Of a stretch of 64,000 nt of DNA, positions 53,501 to 62,190 are shown one piece after another. The translations under genes were made by a program, and so were the position numbers. The number at the start of each line of letters is the position of its first letter. Position 1 is the first letter of the stretch. The DNA is taken from assembly GCA_963814915.1 (NCBI GenBank), contig CAWFEI010000005.1, forward strand, positions 558,001-622,000. The letters are read 5' to 3'. The notes below the pieces were generated by a model. The model ran no database searches, was not told the DNA's origin, and worked only from the letters and a program-made list of their open reading frames with translations. This DNA comes from VRUE01 sp963814915. GTDB taxonomy: Bacteria > Actinomycetota > Thermoleophilia > Solirubrobacterales > 70-9.

Positions 53501-53974
53501 ATGACGCCGCTCGGCCTCCCCTCCTTCGATCGTCTCGCAGTACTGCCTGCCGATCTGGTCGCGGCACTGCGGCTGATCCCCAAGATTGCGGAGAACACGG
53601 CCTTGCTGCGCGAGATTGCTCGCACGCTGGAGCGGGTCGCCGGGGACACCGAGGTCCTACCCGGGATACGTGAGGACATGGCGCGCGTCGCCGAGGCGAC
53701 GAGCGTTCTGGGGGCGATGGACGGCAGGATGGCGGCCATCGAGGAGGCCATGCCGGTGCTGGTCGAGGTTCAACGCCACCTCGCACAGCTGCCGGAGACG
53801 ATGGGCCGGCTCGATGACGGCCTCGATCGCCTCAGCGGGCTGATGGAGCAGTTGATGACGGCGCTCGACGGGCTCAATCAGAGCGTTGACACGCTTCATG
53901 GGGCGGTGGCGCCCGTGGGTCGCCTCGCTGGCCGGGTGCCCGGCCAGAAGAAGAGGAAGCCGGCGGGCAGATAG
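53501..53974 (+). CDS. Predicted amphipathic coiled-coil protein
   Basis: 157 residues, almost wholly helical with heptad-like patterning (MAAIEEAMPVLVEVQRHLAQ, then LPETMGRLDDGLDRLSGLMEQL). The C-terminus is basic (GRVPGQKKRKPAGR). No membrane span. Similar helical proteins of unknown function occur in actinobacteria. It stands alone on the plus strand with its own candidate promoter. About 180 bases after it hold nothing recognisable. Confidence 0.7.
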   Translation: MTPLGLPSFDRLAVLPADLVAALRLIPKIAENTALLREIARTLERVAGDTEVLPGIREDMARVAEATSVLGAMDGRMAAIEEAMPVLVEVQRHLAQLPETMGRLDDGLDRLSGLMEQLMTALDGLNQSVDTLHGAVAPVGRLAGRVPGQKKRKPAGR

Positions 53975-54155
53975 CTGCGGCTCACCGATCCTCGAAAGGC
54001 CTGAGGCCTCGGTCAAGTCGGCGGCCCGACCCAGTTTGGGGGGCCAAATGGCTCTTCGGCGACTCCTGGGGGTCTCCGGGCGTTGCCCCCCGATTGCTAG
54101 CTTGCCCCCAATTTCCTAGAGGACCAGGGCGAGCGACTCGACCGCGCCTGTCCGG

Positions 54156-55217
54156 CTAGGTGGTTGCGGCCCGCCGGCTGACGCTGACCCGGTTCCTGCC
54201 GCCCTGCTTGGCTTCGTAGAGGGCTTCGTCGGCCTGGCGGTAGAGACTTTCGAAATCGAGCGCCTCGCCTCTTCCGACGCTGACGCCGAAGGACGCGTTT
54301 ACCCGGATTCCGCCCTCGGTCTGCTCCTGACTGATTGCATCCCGCAGATGCTCGGCGGTTGTCTCCCCCTGGCGCTCGGCGATTCCGGGCAGGACGACCA
54401 GGAACTCCTCACCGCCGACGCGGTAGGCCAACTCGAACTTGCGCAGGCTCTTGCGGACCTCGTAGGCGACATCGCGCAGCACCACGTCACCCATGTCGTG
54501 CCCGAACTCGTCGTTGATGCGCTTGAAGTGGTCGAGGTCGAAGAGGATGAGGCAGATCGGCGCCTCGGAGAGCAGCGCCAGCGCCCTCAGCTCCTCGAAG
54601 CGGGGCTCCAGCGTCTTGCGGTTGAGCAGGCCGGTGAGGGGATCGAGGACCGAGTCTGACCGGTACCCGATTTCGGCCGCGGCGAGCGTCGCCGCGGCCA
54701 GGGTGATCATTGCCAGCGCCGACAGGATCGCCACCATCGGCAGCGGCTCGTGGATCACCGCCTGGGCGTCGGATAGCAGTGAGGCGCCGAGGAAGATGAT
54801 GCCCGTGCCCAGCGCATGGATCACGATCGTGCGGGGAACCTCCCGCATCGCGGTGACGACCACGCCGACAAGCATCAGATAGGTAAGCGGGCTGGTCACA
54901 GCGCCGGTCAGGGCCGCGCCTATCGCACCCGCACTCGTCAGGCACAGGGCGAAAACGAACTCGACGCTCTCGGGGCGCTCGCTGCGATTGACCCAGACCG
55001 GGCCGAGGATGAGCACGACGACGAGGACGGCCAGTGGGAGCAGCGCCCAGTGCTCTCCCGAGAGGGCCGTCCAGATGAACAGCACGACGGCGAGGGCGCC
55101 GATAATCTTGGTGGCGAGATCGACTCGGCCGGCTCGCTCCAGGATCCGTTCCCTGGTGGCCTCGCCTGGCGCGAACCTGCCTGCTCGCTCTCCGTGGGAG
55201 CGTACGGTGGACGACAC
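54156..55217 (-). CDS. Membrane-bound GGDEF diguanylate cyclase
   Basis: 353 residues. About six hydrophobic segments between residues 33 and 182 form a membrane sensory region, followed by a GGDEF domain: LDPLTGLLNRKTLEPRF, LFDLDHFKRINDEFGHDMGD, active site RVGGEEF (GGEEF at 268-272) and QADEALYEAKQGGRNRV. It makes cyclic di-GMP. At the inhibitory-site position the RxxD motif reads RKFE, so product feedback may be weakened. No EAL partner is nearby. The 253 bases between it and the next gene hold nothing recognisable. Confidence 0.92.
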   Translation of the reverse strand: MSSTVRSHGERAGRFAPGEATRERILERAGRVDLATKIIGALAVVLFIWTALSGEHWALLPLAVLVVVLILGPVWVNRSERPESVEFVFALCLTSAGAIGAALTGAVTSPLTYLMLVGVVVTAMREVPRTIVIHALGTGIIFLGASLLSDAQAVIHEPLPMVAILSALAMITLAAATLAAAEIGYRSDSVLDPLTGLLNRKTLEPRFEELRALALLSEAPICLILFDLDHFKRINDEFGHDMGDVVLRDVAYEVRKSLRKFELAYRVGGEEFLVVLPGIAERQGETTAEHLRDAISQEQTEGGIRVNASFGVSVGRGEALDFESLYRQADEALYEAKQGGRNRVSVSRRAATT

Positions 55218-55470
55218 GTCGACAGAGTAGTTCTTTCGTTGGTCTTGTCACTCAACAGCCGGGAAAGCGAGGCGTCCAGAGGATCGTCCGAGGTGGCCCT
55301 GGCTACACGGTTGCTTCCGCCGAGACCTCGATCCAGACCGCCCGCGCGACCGCGTGAAGCTCGCCCTCCGCAGCGGCGGCGCTCGCCGTGCAGGCGCCGG
55401 TCCTACTCCTGCGCTCGCACCTCCTGCCGACGACCTCGACTACCTAAAGCAGACAGAGACCGACGTTCGC

Positions 55471-56706
55471 TCAACCACCGAGCCGACAGCCCAGAATGCT
55501 CGACGGGGCCGCATTCCTCGGGGTCCTCACACCGACCACGACGCCGTCTCGGTGGATTGTCTTAACCGCCGGGTCCAGACGCAGATGCCCGGCAGCGATT
55601 TCGCCTGCCGCCGCAATGACGTTTGAGGGCCAGCCGTTGCCGTGGGCCGGCAGTACGCCGCCGCGGAAGCCCTTTTCGTGGACCATCTGGAGGAGAACGG
55701 CCCAATGGCGGGCGCCGCTCATAGCCTCGACCGCCGCTTCGGCCGTGGCGACGTCGCCGGAACGAGATGCCGCATCCCAGCTTTCGAGCCAACCGCACGC
55801 CACCGCGCCGGCGACGGCTCGGCCGAGCTCGAAGCGGCTGGTGGGTTCGCCTTCTGCTTTGAGCCAGGAGGCGTCAAAGCCGGGCGGCAGCGGCACCCCC
55901 TGCAGCATCTGCGCGATCACACCGGCTTTGGCGGACGGGCGCACCACTTCCGGGGGCATCGCCGCGAGCCACCGTTCTACACTGACCGCCCGCAGCGATC
56001 GCAGCAGGGTTTCGTGATCGCTCGCGGGGAGCGCGAGCGAGACGAAGACGTTCCCCTGCGGAGGCAGAACGGTGACGTAGGCGGGGCTCCCGCGGTAGTG
56101 GAAGGTGGTTGCCTGCCGGCCGAGAACGGTTGAGCTCGTCACCGTCGCCTTCCTTCGGTATCCGCGCAGGGCGCTGCGGTACAGCGCTGCCGGGGCCCAG
56201 TTCATCACCAGGCGAGAGCCTTCGGGACCGTAGGCCGGGCGCCCGGCCTCGCGGTAGGTCAGTCCGCCGTATTCGGCCTGGAAGCTGTTGGCGTGGATGA
56301 TCGACCAGCCGGGAGCGGTGACGAGCAAGCGCGGATTGGCCTCCGCGACCTTGACCGCTGCCGCCGCGTAGGTCGGCCGGCCGCCATCCTTGACCGAGTC
56401 GACGGAGCCGCCGCCAAGGACGACCATGAGCGCCACCAGTGCGACGAGGCCGAGGCCGAGGCCGAGCGAGGCAACGCGGTGCCCGCGAAAGAAGCCGACC
56501 CGCGCGGGGCCGCCATGCGCGCCGAGCTCCATCGCCACCCGGTCGCCGACCGGGATCGGCCGCGCGGGGGAGCCGCCGGCGAAAATCGCGCGCCGCATCG
56601 CCCGCGCCAGCTCCGCCTCGTCGATCGCCGCGCGCAGTTCCTCGGCTGAGAACGGGTTAGCGGCGCGCATCGTGTCCAGGGGGTCATCTGCTCGACTGCG
56701 GGTCAT
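55471..56706 (-). CDS. Membrane protein partner of ECF sigma factor (anti-sigma-like)
   Basis: 411 residues. The N-terminal ~75 residues are cytoplasmic and helical (AEELRAAIDEAELARAMRRAI), then one span (VASLGLGLGLVALVALMVVLG), then a large extracytoplasmic domain of unknown type. The ATG overlaps the sigma stop (ATGA), the usual layout for a sigma/anti-sigma pair. The zinc-binding HxxxCxxC motif of ZAS anti-sigma factors is absent. Anti-sigma function is inferred from position and topology. Confidence 0.65.
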   Translation of the reverse strand: MTRSRADDPLDTMRAANPFSAEELRAAIDEAELARAMRRAIFAGGSPARPIPVGDRVAMELGAHGGPARVGFFRGHRVASLGLGLGLVALVALMVVLGGGSVDSVKDGGRPTYAAAAVKVAEANPRLLVTAPGWSIIHANSFQAEYGGLTYREAGRPAYGPEGSRLVMNWAPAALYRSALRGYRRKATVTSSTVLGRQATTFHYRGSPAYVTVLPPQGNVFVSLALPASDHETLLRSLRAVSVERWLAAMPPEVVRPSAKAGVIAQMLQGVPLPPGFDASWLKAEGEPTSRFELGRAVAGAVACGWLESWDAASRSGDVATAEAAVEAMSGARHWAVLLQMVHEKGFRGGVLPAHGNGWPSNVIAAAGEIAAGHLRLDPAVKTIHRDGVVVGVRTPRNAAPSSILGCRLGG

Positions 56707-57287
56707 CGGGCCTCCTCGGCGGGGTCGGGGATCGCGGCGCGGCTCTCTCGAGATGACCGTCCGGCCGCCTTGAGTTGTTTGGCGAGCCTGCGACGGGCGC
56801 GGTGGAGGCGCACCCGGTAGGCGCCCGGCGAGCAGCCGAGTACCTGCGCCGCCTCTCGCACCCCGAGACCGTCCCAGGCGGCAAGGCGCAGTACCTCGCG
56901 CTCGCGCTCATTGAGGCGGGCGAATGCGAGGCTGAACGTGTCGCGGCGGGCGAGGTCCTCGGCGGGGTCCCGGGCGATCTCCCCGGCGGCGGCCTCGTGG
57001 GCGAGGCGCAGGCCCAGATCGTGGCGGCGGCGGGCCAAGCGGTACTGGTCGGCGATCACGTTGGCGGCGATCGCGTAAAGCCAGGGCAGGGCGCCGTCCG
57101 GGATGCAGTCGCGGCGGCGCCAGGCGACCGCGAAGGTGTCGGCGACCACGTCTTCGGCAACCTCGCGCCCGGAAACACGCCGCATCGCGAAGGCGAGGAG
57201 CTGCGCGTAGTGGTCGCGGAAGCAGCTTTCGAAACGGCCACGGTGGAGTTCTTGCGCCGCCCCCGGCGCATCGTCGACTGGAAGCAT
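56703..57287 (-). CDS. ECF-type RNA polymerase sigma factor
   Basis: 194 residues from ATG 57287. Region 2 (CFRDHYAQLLAFAMRRVSG, VAEDVVADTFAVAWRRRD, LPWLYAIAANVIADQYR) and region 4 (LNEREREVLRLAAWDGLGV with REAAQVLGCSPGAYRVRLHRAR) are both complete; the linker is short. No extra domains. It is co-translated with a membrane protein. Upstream, TGTAACA (57317-57323) lies where an ECF -35 element would be for a nearly leaderless mRNA, hinting at autoregulation. Confidence 0.93.
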   Translation of the reverse strand: MLPVDDAPGAAQELHRGRFESCFRDHYAQLLAFAMRRVSGREVAEDVVADTFAVAWRRRDCIPDGALPWLYAIAANVIADQYRLARRRHDLGLRLAHEAAAGEIARDPAEDLARRDTFSLAFARLNEREREVLRLAAWDGLGVREAAQVLGCSPGAYRVRLHRARRRLAKQLKAAGRSSRESRAAIPDPAEEAR

Positions 57288-57461
57288 CAAGAACTAGATG
57301 TGAGATCGGCGGCGGTTGTTACACCTCGCCCGGCAGATCGCCATCCCGATCCCGTCACGGAAACGAGCCCAACCGTAGGGCCGGTTGGAGAGTGCTCCTC
57401 CCCGTGGAAGCAGCAGTGCTCGCCTCCAAGCCCAGACCTATCGTTGAAAAGACTCGCTGAG

Positions 57462-57535
57462 GGTGGACGACCGGATTCGAACCGGCGACCGCCTGGACCA
57501 CAACCAGGAGCTCTACCAGCTGAGCTACGTCCACC
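57462..57535 (-). tRNA. tRNA-His (anticodon GTG)
   Basis: On the minus strand: acceptor GTGGACG paired with CGTCCAC, D arm GCTC/GAGC, anticodon stem CCTGG/CCAGG with loop TTGTGGT (anticodon GTG), T arm with GGTTCGAATCC. The histidine-specific extra 5' G (position -1, at 57535) faces C73 at 57462. CCA is not encoded. Confidence 0.96.
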
Positions 57536-57580
57536 GCGTCGGCTCAATCTAGCGTGCCGGCTGTGGCCTTGGACGGGCGG

Positions 57581-58303
57581 TCAGCGGGTATGACCGGCAG
57601 CGACCAGGTCGGCGAAGGCCTGGAAGCCTGGGTTCGAGCGGGCGGCCAGCTCGGGCTCTGCCGCCTCGGCATCGCGTCGCAGCAAGGCGGCCGCATCCGG
57701 GCCGAGAACCTCGCTCGCCTCATCCGCCATCCGCGGCTCCGCCAGCCAAGCGTCGATCAGGTCCGCATCCGCCTCGGGGTGGAAGAGGGCGCCCCAGGAG
57801 TTGCCGTGGCGGAAGGCCTGCAGCTCGGTCTGCTCTGAGGAGGCAAGCGGCACCGCGCCCGGCGGCAAATCGAAGACGTCTCCGTGCCAGTGCAGGACGG
57901 TGGTTCGCGGCGCCAGTGCCCCAAGGACCGGGTCTGCCGGGTCGTGGACCTCTACCGGCGCGAAGCCGATCTCCGGCCGCCCCCCGGGCCCGACCTCCGC
58001 GCCGAGCGCCCGCGCCAGGAGCTGCGCGCCGAGGCAGACACCGAGCACGGGCAGCCCCTGCCCCAACGCCTCGGCGAGCCACTCGCGCTCCGCGGCCAGG
58101 CGCGGGTAGCGCTCGACCTCATCTACGTTCATCGGCCCGCCCATGACGACCGCCCCGCTCACCTCCGTGTGCGGCGGCAGCCGATCCCCGCGCAGCGGCT
58201 CGACCGCCCGCACCTCAAGCCCGTCGCAGGCGTCGAGGATCCGGTGCGGGCCCTCCCAGGGCACATGGCGGATCGCCAGCAGGATCGGTATGCCGGGGCT
58301 CAT
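57581..58303 (-). CDS. Class I glutamine amidotransferase-like protein
   Basis: 240 residues. The triad residues are Cys90 in LPVLGVCLGAQLLA, and His175 and Glu177 in GALFHPEADA. The conserved VVMGGPMNVDEVERYP and HWHGDVFDLP match the stand-alone GMP-synthase-like amidotransferase group. The acceptor substrate is unknown. It lies 46 bases from tRNA-His and diverges from the pentapeptide protein gene across 31 bases. Confidence 0.88.
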   Translation of the reverse strand: MSPGIPILLAIRHVPWEGPHRILDACDGLEVRAVEPLRGDRLPPHTEVSGAVVMGGPMNVDEVERYPRLAAEREWLAEALGQGLPVLGVCLGAQLLARALGAEVGPGGRPEIGFAPVEVHDPADPVLGALAPRTTVLHWHGDVFDLPPGAVPLASSEQTELQAFRHGNSWGALFHPEADADLIDAWLAEPRMADEASEVLGPDAAALLRRDAEAAEPELAARSNPGFQAFADLVAAGHTR

Positions 58304-58334
58304 TCGCGGAGGCTAACCGCGCTACCGTTGCCCT

Positions 58335-58568
58335 GTGCCCAAGCTCAGCGAGATCGCGTTCTTCAAGCCGGAGATCCGACCGGCAAGCTCGACCGGCGCC
58401 TTGGCGATCGGAGCCCTGGCGGTTGGCGCCGCGGCGATCGGCGGCTTTGCGATCGGGAGGCTCAGCGTCGGACGGCTCGCGATCGGCCGCGCGACCGTCG
58501 GCAAGCTGAAGATCGCCGAGCTCGAGGTGGGCGAGCTGCGCCTTCCCGACCGCGAGCCTTCCACCTGA
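58335..58568 (+). CDS. Small pentapeptide-repeat-like protein
   Basis: 77 residues from GTG 58335. After a head (MPKLSEIAFFKPEI) come about nine tandem five-residue units with consensus A-(I/V)-G-x-(L/A): AIGAL, AVGAA, AIGGF, AIGRL, SVGRL, AIGRA, TVGKL, KIAEL, EVGEL. The regular period predicts a short beta-helix. The tail is charged (RLPDREPST). Function unknown. Confidence 0.7.
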   Translation: MPKLSEIAFFKPEIRPASSTGALAIGALAVGAAAIGGFAIGRLSVGRLAIGRATVGKLKIAELEVGELRLPDREPST

Positions 58569-58589
58569 ACAACCGGCAGTCCGCTGCCC

Positions 58590-59186
58590 TCAACGCGCCG
58601 CCAGAAGGACACGCCGGAACTCGGCCCGCAGGCGCTTCTCGAGTTCGGCGGCTGCGGCATCCTCGGCGTCACCCGGCTCGCCGCCGACGAGCACAACCTC
58701 GCTCGCGGCGAAGCTCTGCAGTTGGTCCTCGACCGCCTGCACGACGTCCTCGTCGCCGACCCTCGCCTCTGCCGCGATGCCGGCCTTGGCCAGCGCCGCC
58801 ACGGTTGCGACGAGGTTGCGCTGGGCCGCCTGGCGGGCGCCCTCGACGTCGGATGCCCAGCGGTCGAGGAAGCCGATCCGCGCAGGAGAGAGGACCAGGA
58901 CCGAGACCTCCCCACCCCCTCCGTCGAGCCCGGCCACAGCCGCGATCCGCTGCACCTCGGCGGGCTCTTCCACGGCGCAGACGGTGACGAGCAGGACTCC
59001 GCGGCCGCCGTCCTCGGGCAGCTCGCCGATCGGCCCGCGCGGCCGCTGCTGAGCGGCGATCCAGATGATCACGAAGGCGACCAGTGCCGCCATCGCGACC
59101 CCGAGACCGGGGCCGGCGATCGCGAACCCGGCAATGATCGGGACCACGATCGCGGCCGCGATCAGGGGCAGCTTCCACGGAGCCAT
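58590..59186 (-). CDS. Membrane-anchored universal-stress-like protein
   Basis: 198 residues. Two hydrophobic segments at the N-terminus (LPLIAAAIVVPIIAGFAIAG; GVAMAALVAFVIIWIAAQ) precede a Rossmann-like alpha/beta domain (VLLVTVCAVEEPAEVQRIA ... QSFAASEVVLVGGEPGDAED) resembling USP domains, without a clear ATP-binding GxxGS loop. Role unknown. Confidence 0.65.
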   Translation of the reverse strand: MAPWKLPLIAAAIVVPIIAGFAIAGPGLGVAMAALVAFVIIWIAAQQRPRGPIGELPEDGGRGVLLVTVCAVEEPAEVQRIAAVAGLDGGGGEVSVLVLSPARIGFLDRWASDVEGARQAAQRNLVATVAALAKAGIAAEARVGDEDVVQAVEDQLQSFAASEVVLVGGEPGDAEDAAAAELEKRLRAEFRRVLLAAR

Positions 59187-59210
59187 GGCCCCGATTCTGG
59201 CTAAGGCGTC

Positions 59211-59351
59211 TTAAACGCGACGCCCGCTGCCGAGCATCGGCATGAGCAGCATCGCCAAACCGATCAGGATCACGATGATCCCGAGGATGTAGCTGACGAG
59301 CAGCGCTAGCACGATTCCGACGATGATTACCACTATTGAGCTAGGTGTCAT
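59211..59351 (-). CDS. 46-residue hydrophobic membrane peptide
   Basis: MTPSSIVVIIVGIVLALLVS continues with a second span (GIIVILIGLAMLLM) and a basic end (GSGRRV). It has two close membrane segments with a short turn, like small hydrophobic proteins annotated as DUF in actinobacteria. It sits between the photolyase (8 bases after that stop) and the USP-like gene. The coding call rests on composition and tight spacing. Confidence 0.6.
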   Translation of the reverse strand: MTPSSIVVIIVGIVLALLVSYILGIIVILIGLAMLLMPMLGSGRRV

Positions 59352-59359
59352 GAGCCGGT

Positions 59360-60730
59360 CTACCCTCGGCGCGATTCCCGCAAACGCTTGAATCGGCCGG
59401 CCGCCTTCTCATGGTCGGCGACGGGCGCCGGGTAGTCGAGCGCGCGGCGCTCCCGCGCACCGAGCAGCCAGGGTTGGTGAGCACGGGCCCCCGGCACGCC
59501 CGCGAGCTCGGGCAGGTAGCGGTGCACATACTCGCCCCTGGGGTCGAAGCGCTGCGCCTGACGCAGCGGGTTGAGCACCCGGTTGGGTCGTGTGTCGTTG
59601 CCGGTCCCGGCAACCCACTGCCAGTTGCCGACGTTGTTGGCGACGTCGGCGTCGACCAGCAGGCGGGCGAAATGCCCGGCCCCGGTGCGCCAGTCGATGT
59701 AGAGGGTCTTGGTCAGGAAGGAGGCGACGATCATCCGCGCCCGGTTGTGCATGAAGCCCTCCTGGGCGAGCTGGCGCATCCCCGCGTCGACGATCGGGTA
59801 GCCGGTCAGCCCCCGCCGCCAGGCCTCGGCGAGCCGCTCGCTGCGTCGCCAGCGGTCGCCGCGACCGCGATAGTCGGCGCGCTGGATGTCGGGTCGAGCC
59901 GCGAGCACCTGGTGGTGGAAGTCGCGCCAGCAGAGCTGCCGGGCGAACGCTTCGCCCCCGGGACGCCCCTCGACCCGGGCGAGCAGCGCCGTCGGCGAGA
60001 GGCAGCCGAAGTGCAGGTCGGCGCTGAGGTGGGAGGTGCCGGCGGCCGAGGCGACGTCGTCGTGGCTGCGCTCGTACCCGGCGAGGCCGCCGCGCAGCCA
60101 ACCCTCGAGCCGTCTGCGGGCCGCGGACTCACCGCCGCCGTGCAGGTCGGGCGAGGGCGGCTCGCGCGTCAGTCGGCGCAGCGCGGGGATCCGGCCGACA
60201 GCGATCCCCCGCGGCAGGCGCAACTCGGCGGGCGCCCGGTGCGGGCTGCGCCGCGGCGACTCCGACCAGACGCGCCAGTACGGGGTGAAGACGCGGTAGT
60301 GATCGCCGCCGGTCGGGGTCAGCTTGCCCGGCTCGACCACGGTCACCCCGGGATGGACCCCCAGCCGCACACCCTCCCGCTCGCACTCCCCCGCCAGCCG
60401 CCCGCGGCGCTCGCGGGCGTAGGCGCTGTAGTCGTCGCCGATGTGGATCGCGGTCGCATCGCTTTCGCGCGCCACCCGCAGCGCCTCGGCGACCGGGTCG
60501 CCGCGGCGCAGCACCAGCCGCCCGCCGCGCTCGCGGAGCGAATTGTCGAGGTCGTGCAGGCAGTCGAGCAGGAAGGCGACCCGGTTCGGCGCCCCGCAGC
60601 GACGCCGCAGCAGGGCGTCGTCGAGCACAAACAGCGGCACGATCCGCTCGGCCTCACGCGCGGCCGTCGCCAAGGCAGCCTGGTCGCGCACCCGCAGATC
60701 GCGGGTGAAGAGGACGACGGCACATCTCAA
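59360..60730 (-). CDS. phrB: Deoxyribodipyrimidine photolyase
   Basis: 456 residues from TTG 60730, which overlaps the preceding stop (TTGA). N-terminal antenna-type Rossmann domain (VVLFTRDLRVRDQAALATAA), then the FAD domain with TSHLSADLHFGCLSP, LCWRDFHHQVLA, YPIVDAGMRQLAQEGFMHNRAR, and WQWVAGTGNDTRPNRVLNP. The latter matches class I CPD photolyases that repair UV cyclobutane dimers. Extended forms to 60916 run into the neighbour and are artefacts. Confidence 0.93.
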   Translation of the reverse strand: MRCAVVLFTRDLRVRDQAALATAAREAERIVPLFVLDDALLRRRCGAPNRVAFLLDCLHDLDNSLRERGGRLVLRRGDPVAEALRVARESDATAIHIGDDYSAYARERRGRLAGECEREGVRLGVHPGVTVVEPGKLTPTGGDHYRVFTPYWRVWSESPRRSPHRAPAELRLPRGIAVGRIPALRRLTREPPSPDLHGGGESAARRRLEGWLRGGLAGYERSHDDVASAAGTSHLSADLHFGCLSPTALLARVEGRPGGEAFARQLCWRDFHHQVLAARPDIQRADYRGRGDRWRRSERLAEAWRRGLTGYPIVDAGMRQLAQEGFMHNRARMIVASFLTKTLYIDWRTGAGHFARLLVDADVANNVGNWQWVAGTGNDTRPNRVLNPLRQAQRFDPRGEYVHRYLPELAGVPGARAHQPWLLGARERRALDYPAPVADHEKAAGRFKRLRESRRG

Positions 60731-61632
60731 GCGCGTTCCTCTTCCTCCGCCAGGGCCCGGCGCAGCGTCTCGTCGAACGACTCGGGCTCGATCCCGAACG
60801 GCTCGGCGCCGGAGGGGTCGGTGACGACCGTTCGCGTGGTCAGCCCCTCGACCAGCGGCCGGGCGACGCTTGTGTCGACCGGGGTGACCAGCCCCAGCCA
60901 GAGGGCCGAGAGCCACGGGGTGACGAAGGGAACAGGGATCTTCGGCCGCCGCCGCTTGCCCATCGCGACCGCCATCCGGTCGAGCATCGCCCCGTAGGTG
61001 AGCACGTCGGGGCCGCCGATCTGCACCTCGCGCCCGACCGACTCGGGCACCTCGGGGGCGCGGCGCAGGTATTCGACCGTCGCGTCGATCCCGATCGGCT
61101 GCGTGTCGGTCTGCAGCCAGGAGGGGGCGATCATCACCGGCAGCCGTCCGACCAGGTAGCGCAGCGTGCGGTAGGACTCGCTCTGCGCTCCGACCACCAT
61201 CGCCGCCCGGAAGTAGGTCAGCGGCGGGCCCTCGGCGGCGAGCACCTGTGCCGTCGCGTGGCGGCTGCTGAGGTGCTTGGAGGCGCTGTCACCGCCCAGC
61301 CCGCCCAGGTAGAAGACCCGCTCGACTCCTTCCCGCCGGGCCATGCGGGCGAAGTTCGACGCGCCGCGCCGCTCGCGCGCGGCGAAGTCTCCCCCGCCGG
61401 CCATCGCATGGACGAGGTAATAGGCGACGTCGATCCCTTCGCCCGCGCCCTTCAAACTGGCCGCGTCGGTGACATCCCCCAGCTGCACGTCGAGGCCGCG
61501 CGCTTCGAGCCGCTCGACCTTGGCCGGGTCGCGGACCAGGCAGCGCACATCCGCCCCGGAGCGGCTCAACACGTCCGCCAGCCGGGCGCCAACGAATCCG
61601 GTCGCTCCGGCTATGAGGGCTCTGGCGGCGAT
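60727..61632 (-). CDS. NAD(P)-binding epimerase-like protein
   Basis: About 301 residues if read from an ATC at 61632. Atypical/extended SDR: the nucleotide loop AGATGFVGARLADVL is followed by VRCLVRDPAKVERL, VAYYLVHAMAGGGDF, VFYLGGLGGDSASKHLSSRH and TYFRAAMVVG. The family includes quinone/membrane-linked NAD(P)H-binding proteins. No ATG, GTG or TTG lies between the preceding in-frame TAG and the loop; the first GTG (61572) would delete it. Co-translated with the photolyase. Confidence 0.8.
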   Translation of the reverse strand: MAARALIAGATGFVGARLADVLSRSGADVRCLVRDPAKVERLEARGLDVQLGDVTDAASLKGAGEGIDVAYYLVHAMAGGGDFAARERRGASNFARMARREGVERVFYLGGLGGDSASKHLSSRHATAQVLAAEGPPLTYFRAAMVVGAQSESYRTLRYLVGRLPVMIAPSWLQTDTQPIGIDATVEYLRRAPEVPESVGREVQIGGPDVLTYGAMLDRMAVAMGKRRRPKIPVPFVTPWLSALWLGLVTPVDTSVARPLVEGLTTRTVVTDPSGAEPFGIEPESFDETLRRALAEEEERA

Positions 61633-61658
61633 CGTCCAAGGCTACCCCCGGGGGGCGC

Positions 61659-62153
61659 CTACTTGAGCAGGCGCGCGCCGATCCGGTCGCCGATCGCGAT
61701 CACCAGCCGCAGGGCGGCGCCCGCGATGTGCATGACCAGCGTCCGCAGCGGCCCGTGACGGCGCCGGGCCAACGCCGGGGCGAAGCGGGCGGCGACTCCG
61801 GCCAGGCCGGGCAACGGGCGGATGAAGAAGGTCAGCTCGCGGATCCGCCCCTCGGCATCGAAGCGAAGCAGCTGCGCCTCTTCGATCTCCTCGCCCGCCA
61901 GCCGCCCGCGGTAGACCAGCATGCGCGTGTCGCCGCTGCCGAGCTCGTCGGTATAGGTAAGCTCGCCCAGCTCTTCGAAGACGACGCCGAACAGCTCGCG
62001 CGCTTCCTCCAGCCCGCTGACCGGCAGGCGATCGGTGACCGGGGATTTGACCACCACGTCCGGCGCCAGCACCGCGAGGATCGGCTCCAGCTCGTGGCGC
62101 TCCGCCGCCGCGCGGAAGACCCTGAGCGAGGACTCGATCGAGGTTTCCGGCAT
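61659..62153 (-). CDS. NTF2-like (SnoaL) domain protein
   Basis: 164 residues from ATG 62153 (MPETSIESSLRVFRAAAE). The first ~110 form an NTF2/SnoaL-like cone (ILAVLAPDVVVKSPVTDRLP, GRLAGEEIEEAQLLRFDAEGRI). The remaining ~50 include an amphipathic or membrane-peripheral helix (GPLRTLVMHIAGAALRLVIAIGDRI). Function unknown. Divergent from the oxidoreductase gene. Confidence 0.75.
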   Translation of the reverse strand: MPETSIESSLRVFRAAAERHELEPILAVLAPDVVVKSPVTDRLPVSGLEEARELFGVVFEELGELTYTDELGSGDTRMLVYRGRLAGEEIEEAQLLRFDAEGRIRELTFFIRPLPGLAGVAARFAPALARRRHGPLRTLVMHIAGAALRLVIAIGDRIGARLLK

Positions 62154-62190
62154 CGCCGAGCAGTCTGCCAAGAACGGCTCTCCGACCTGC

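Noticed and set aside
55354..55626. 90-codon plus-strand frame
   Set aside because: Half of it is antisense to the sigma-partner gene and it lacks a ribosome site.
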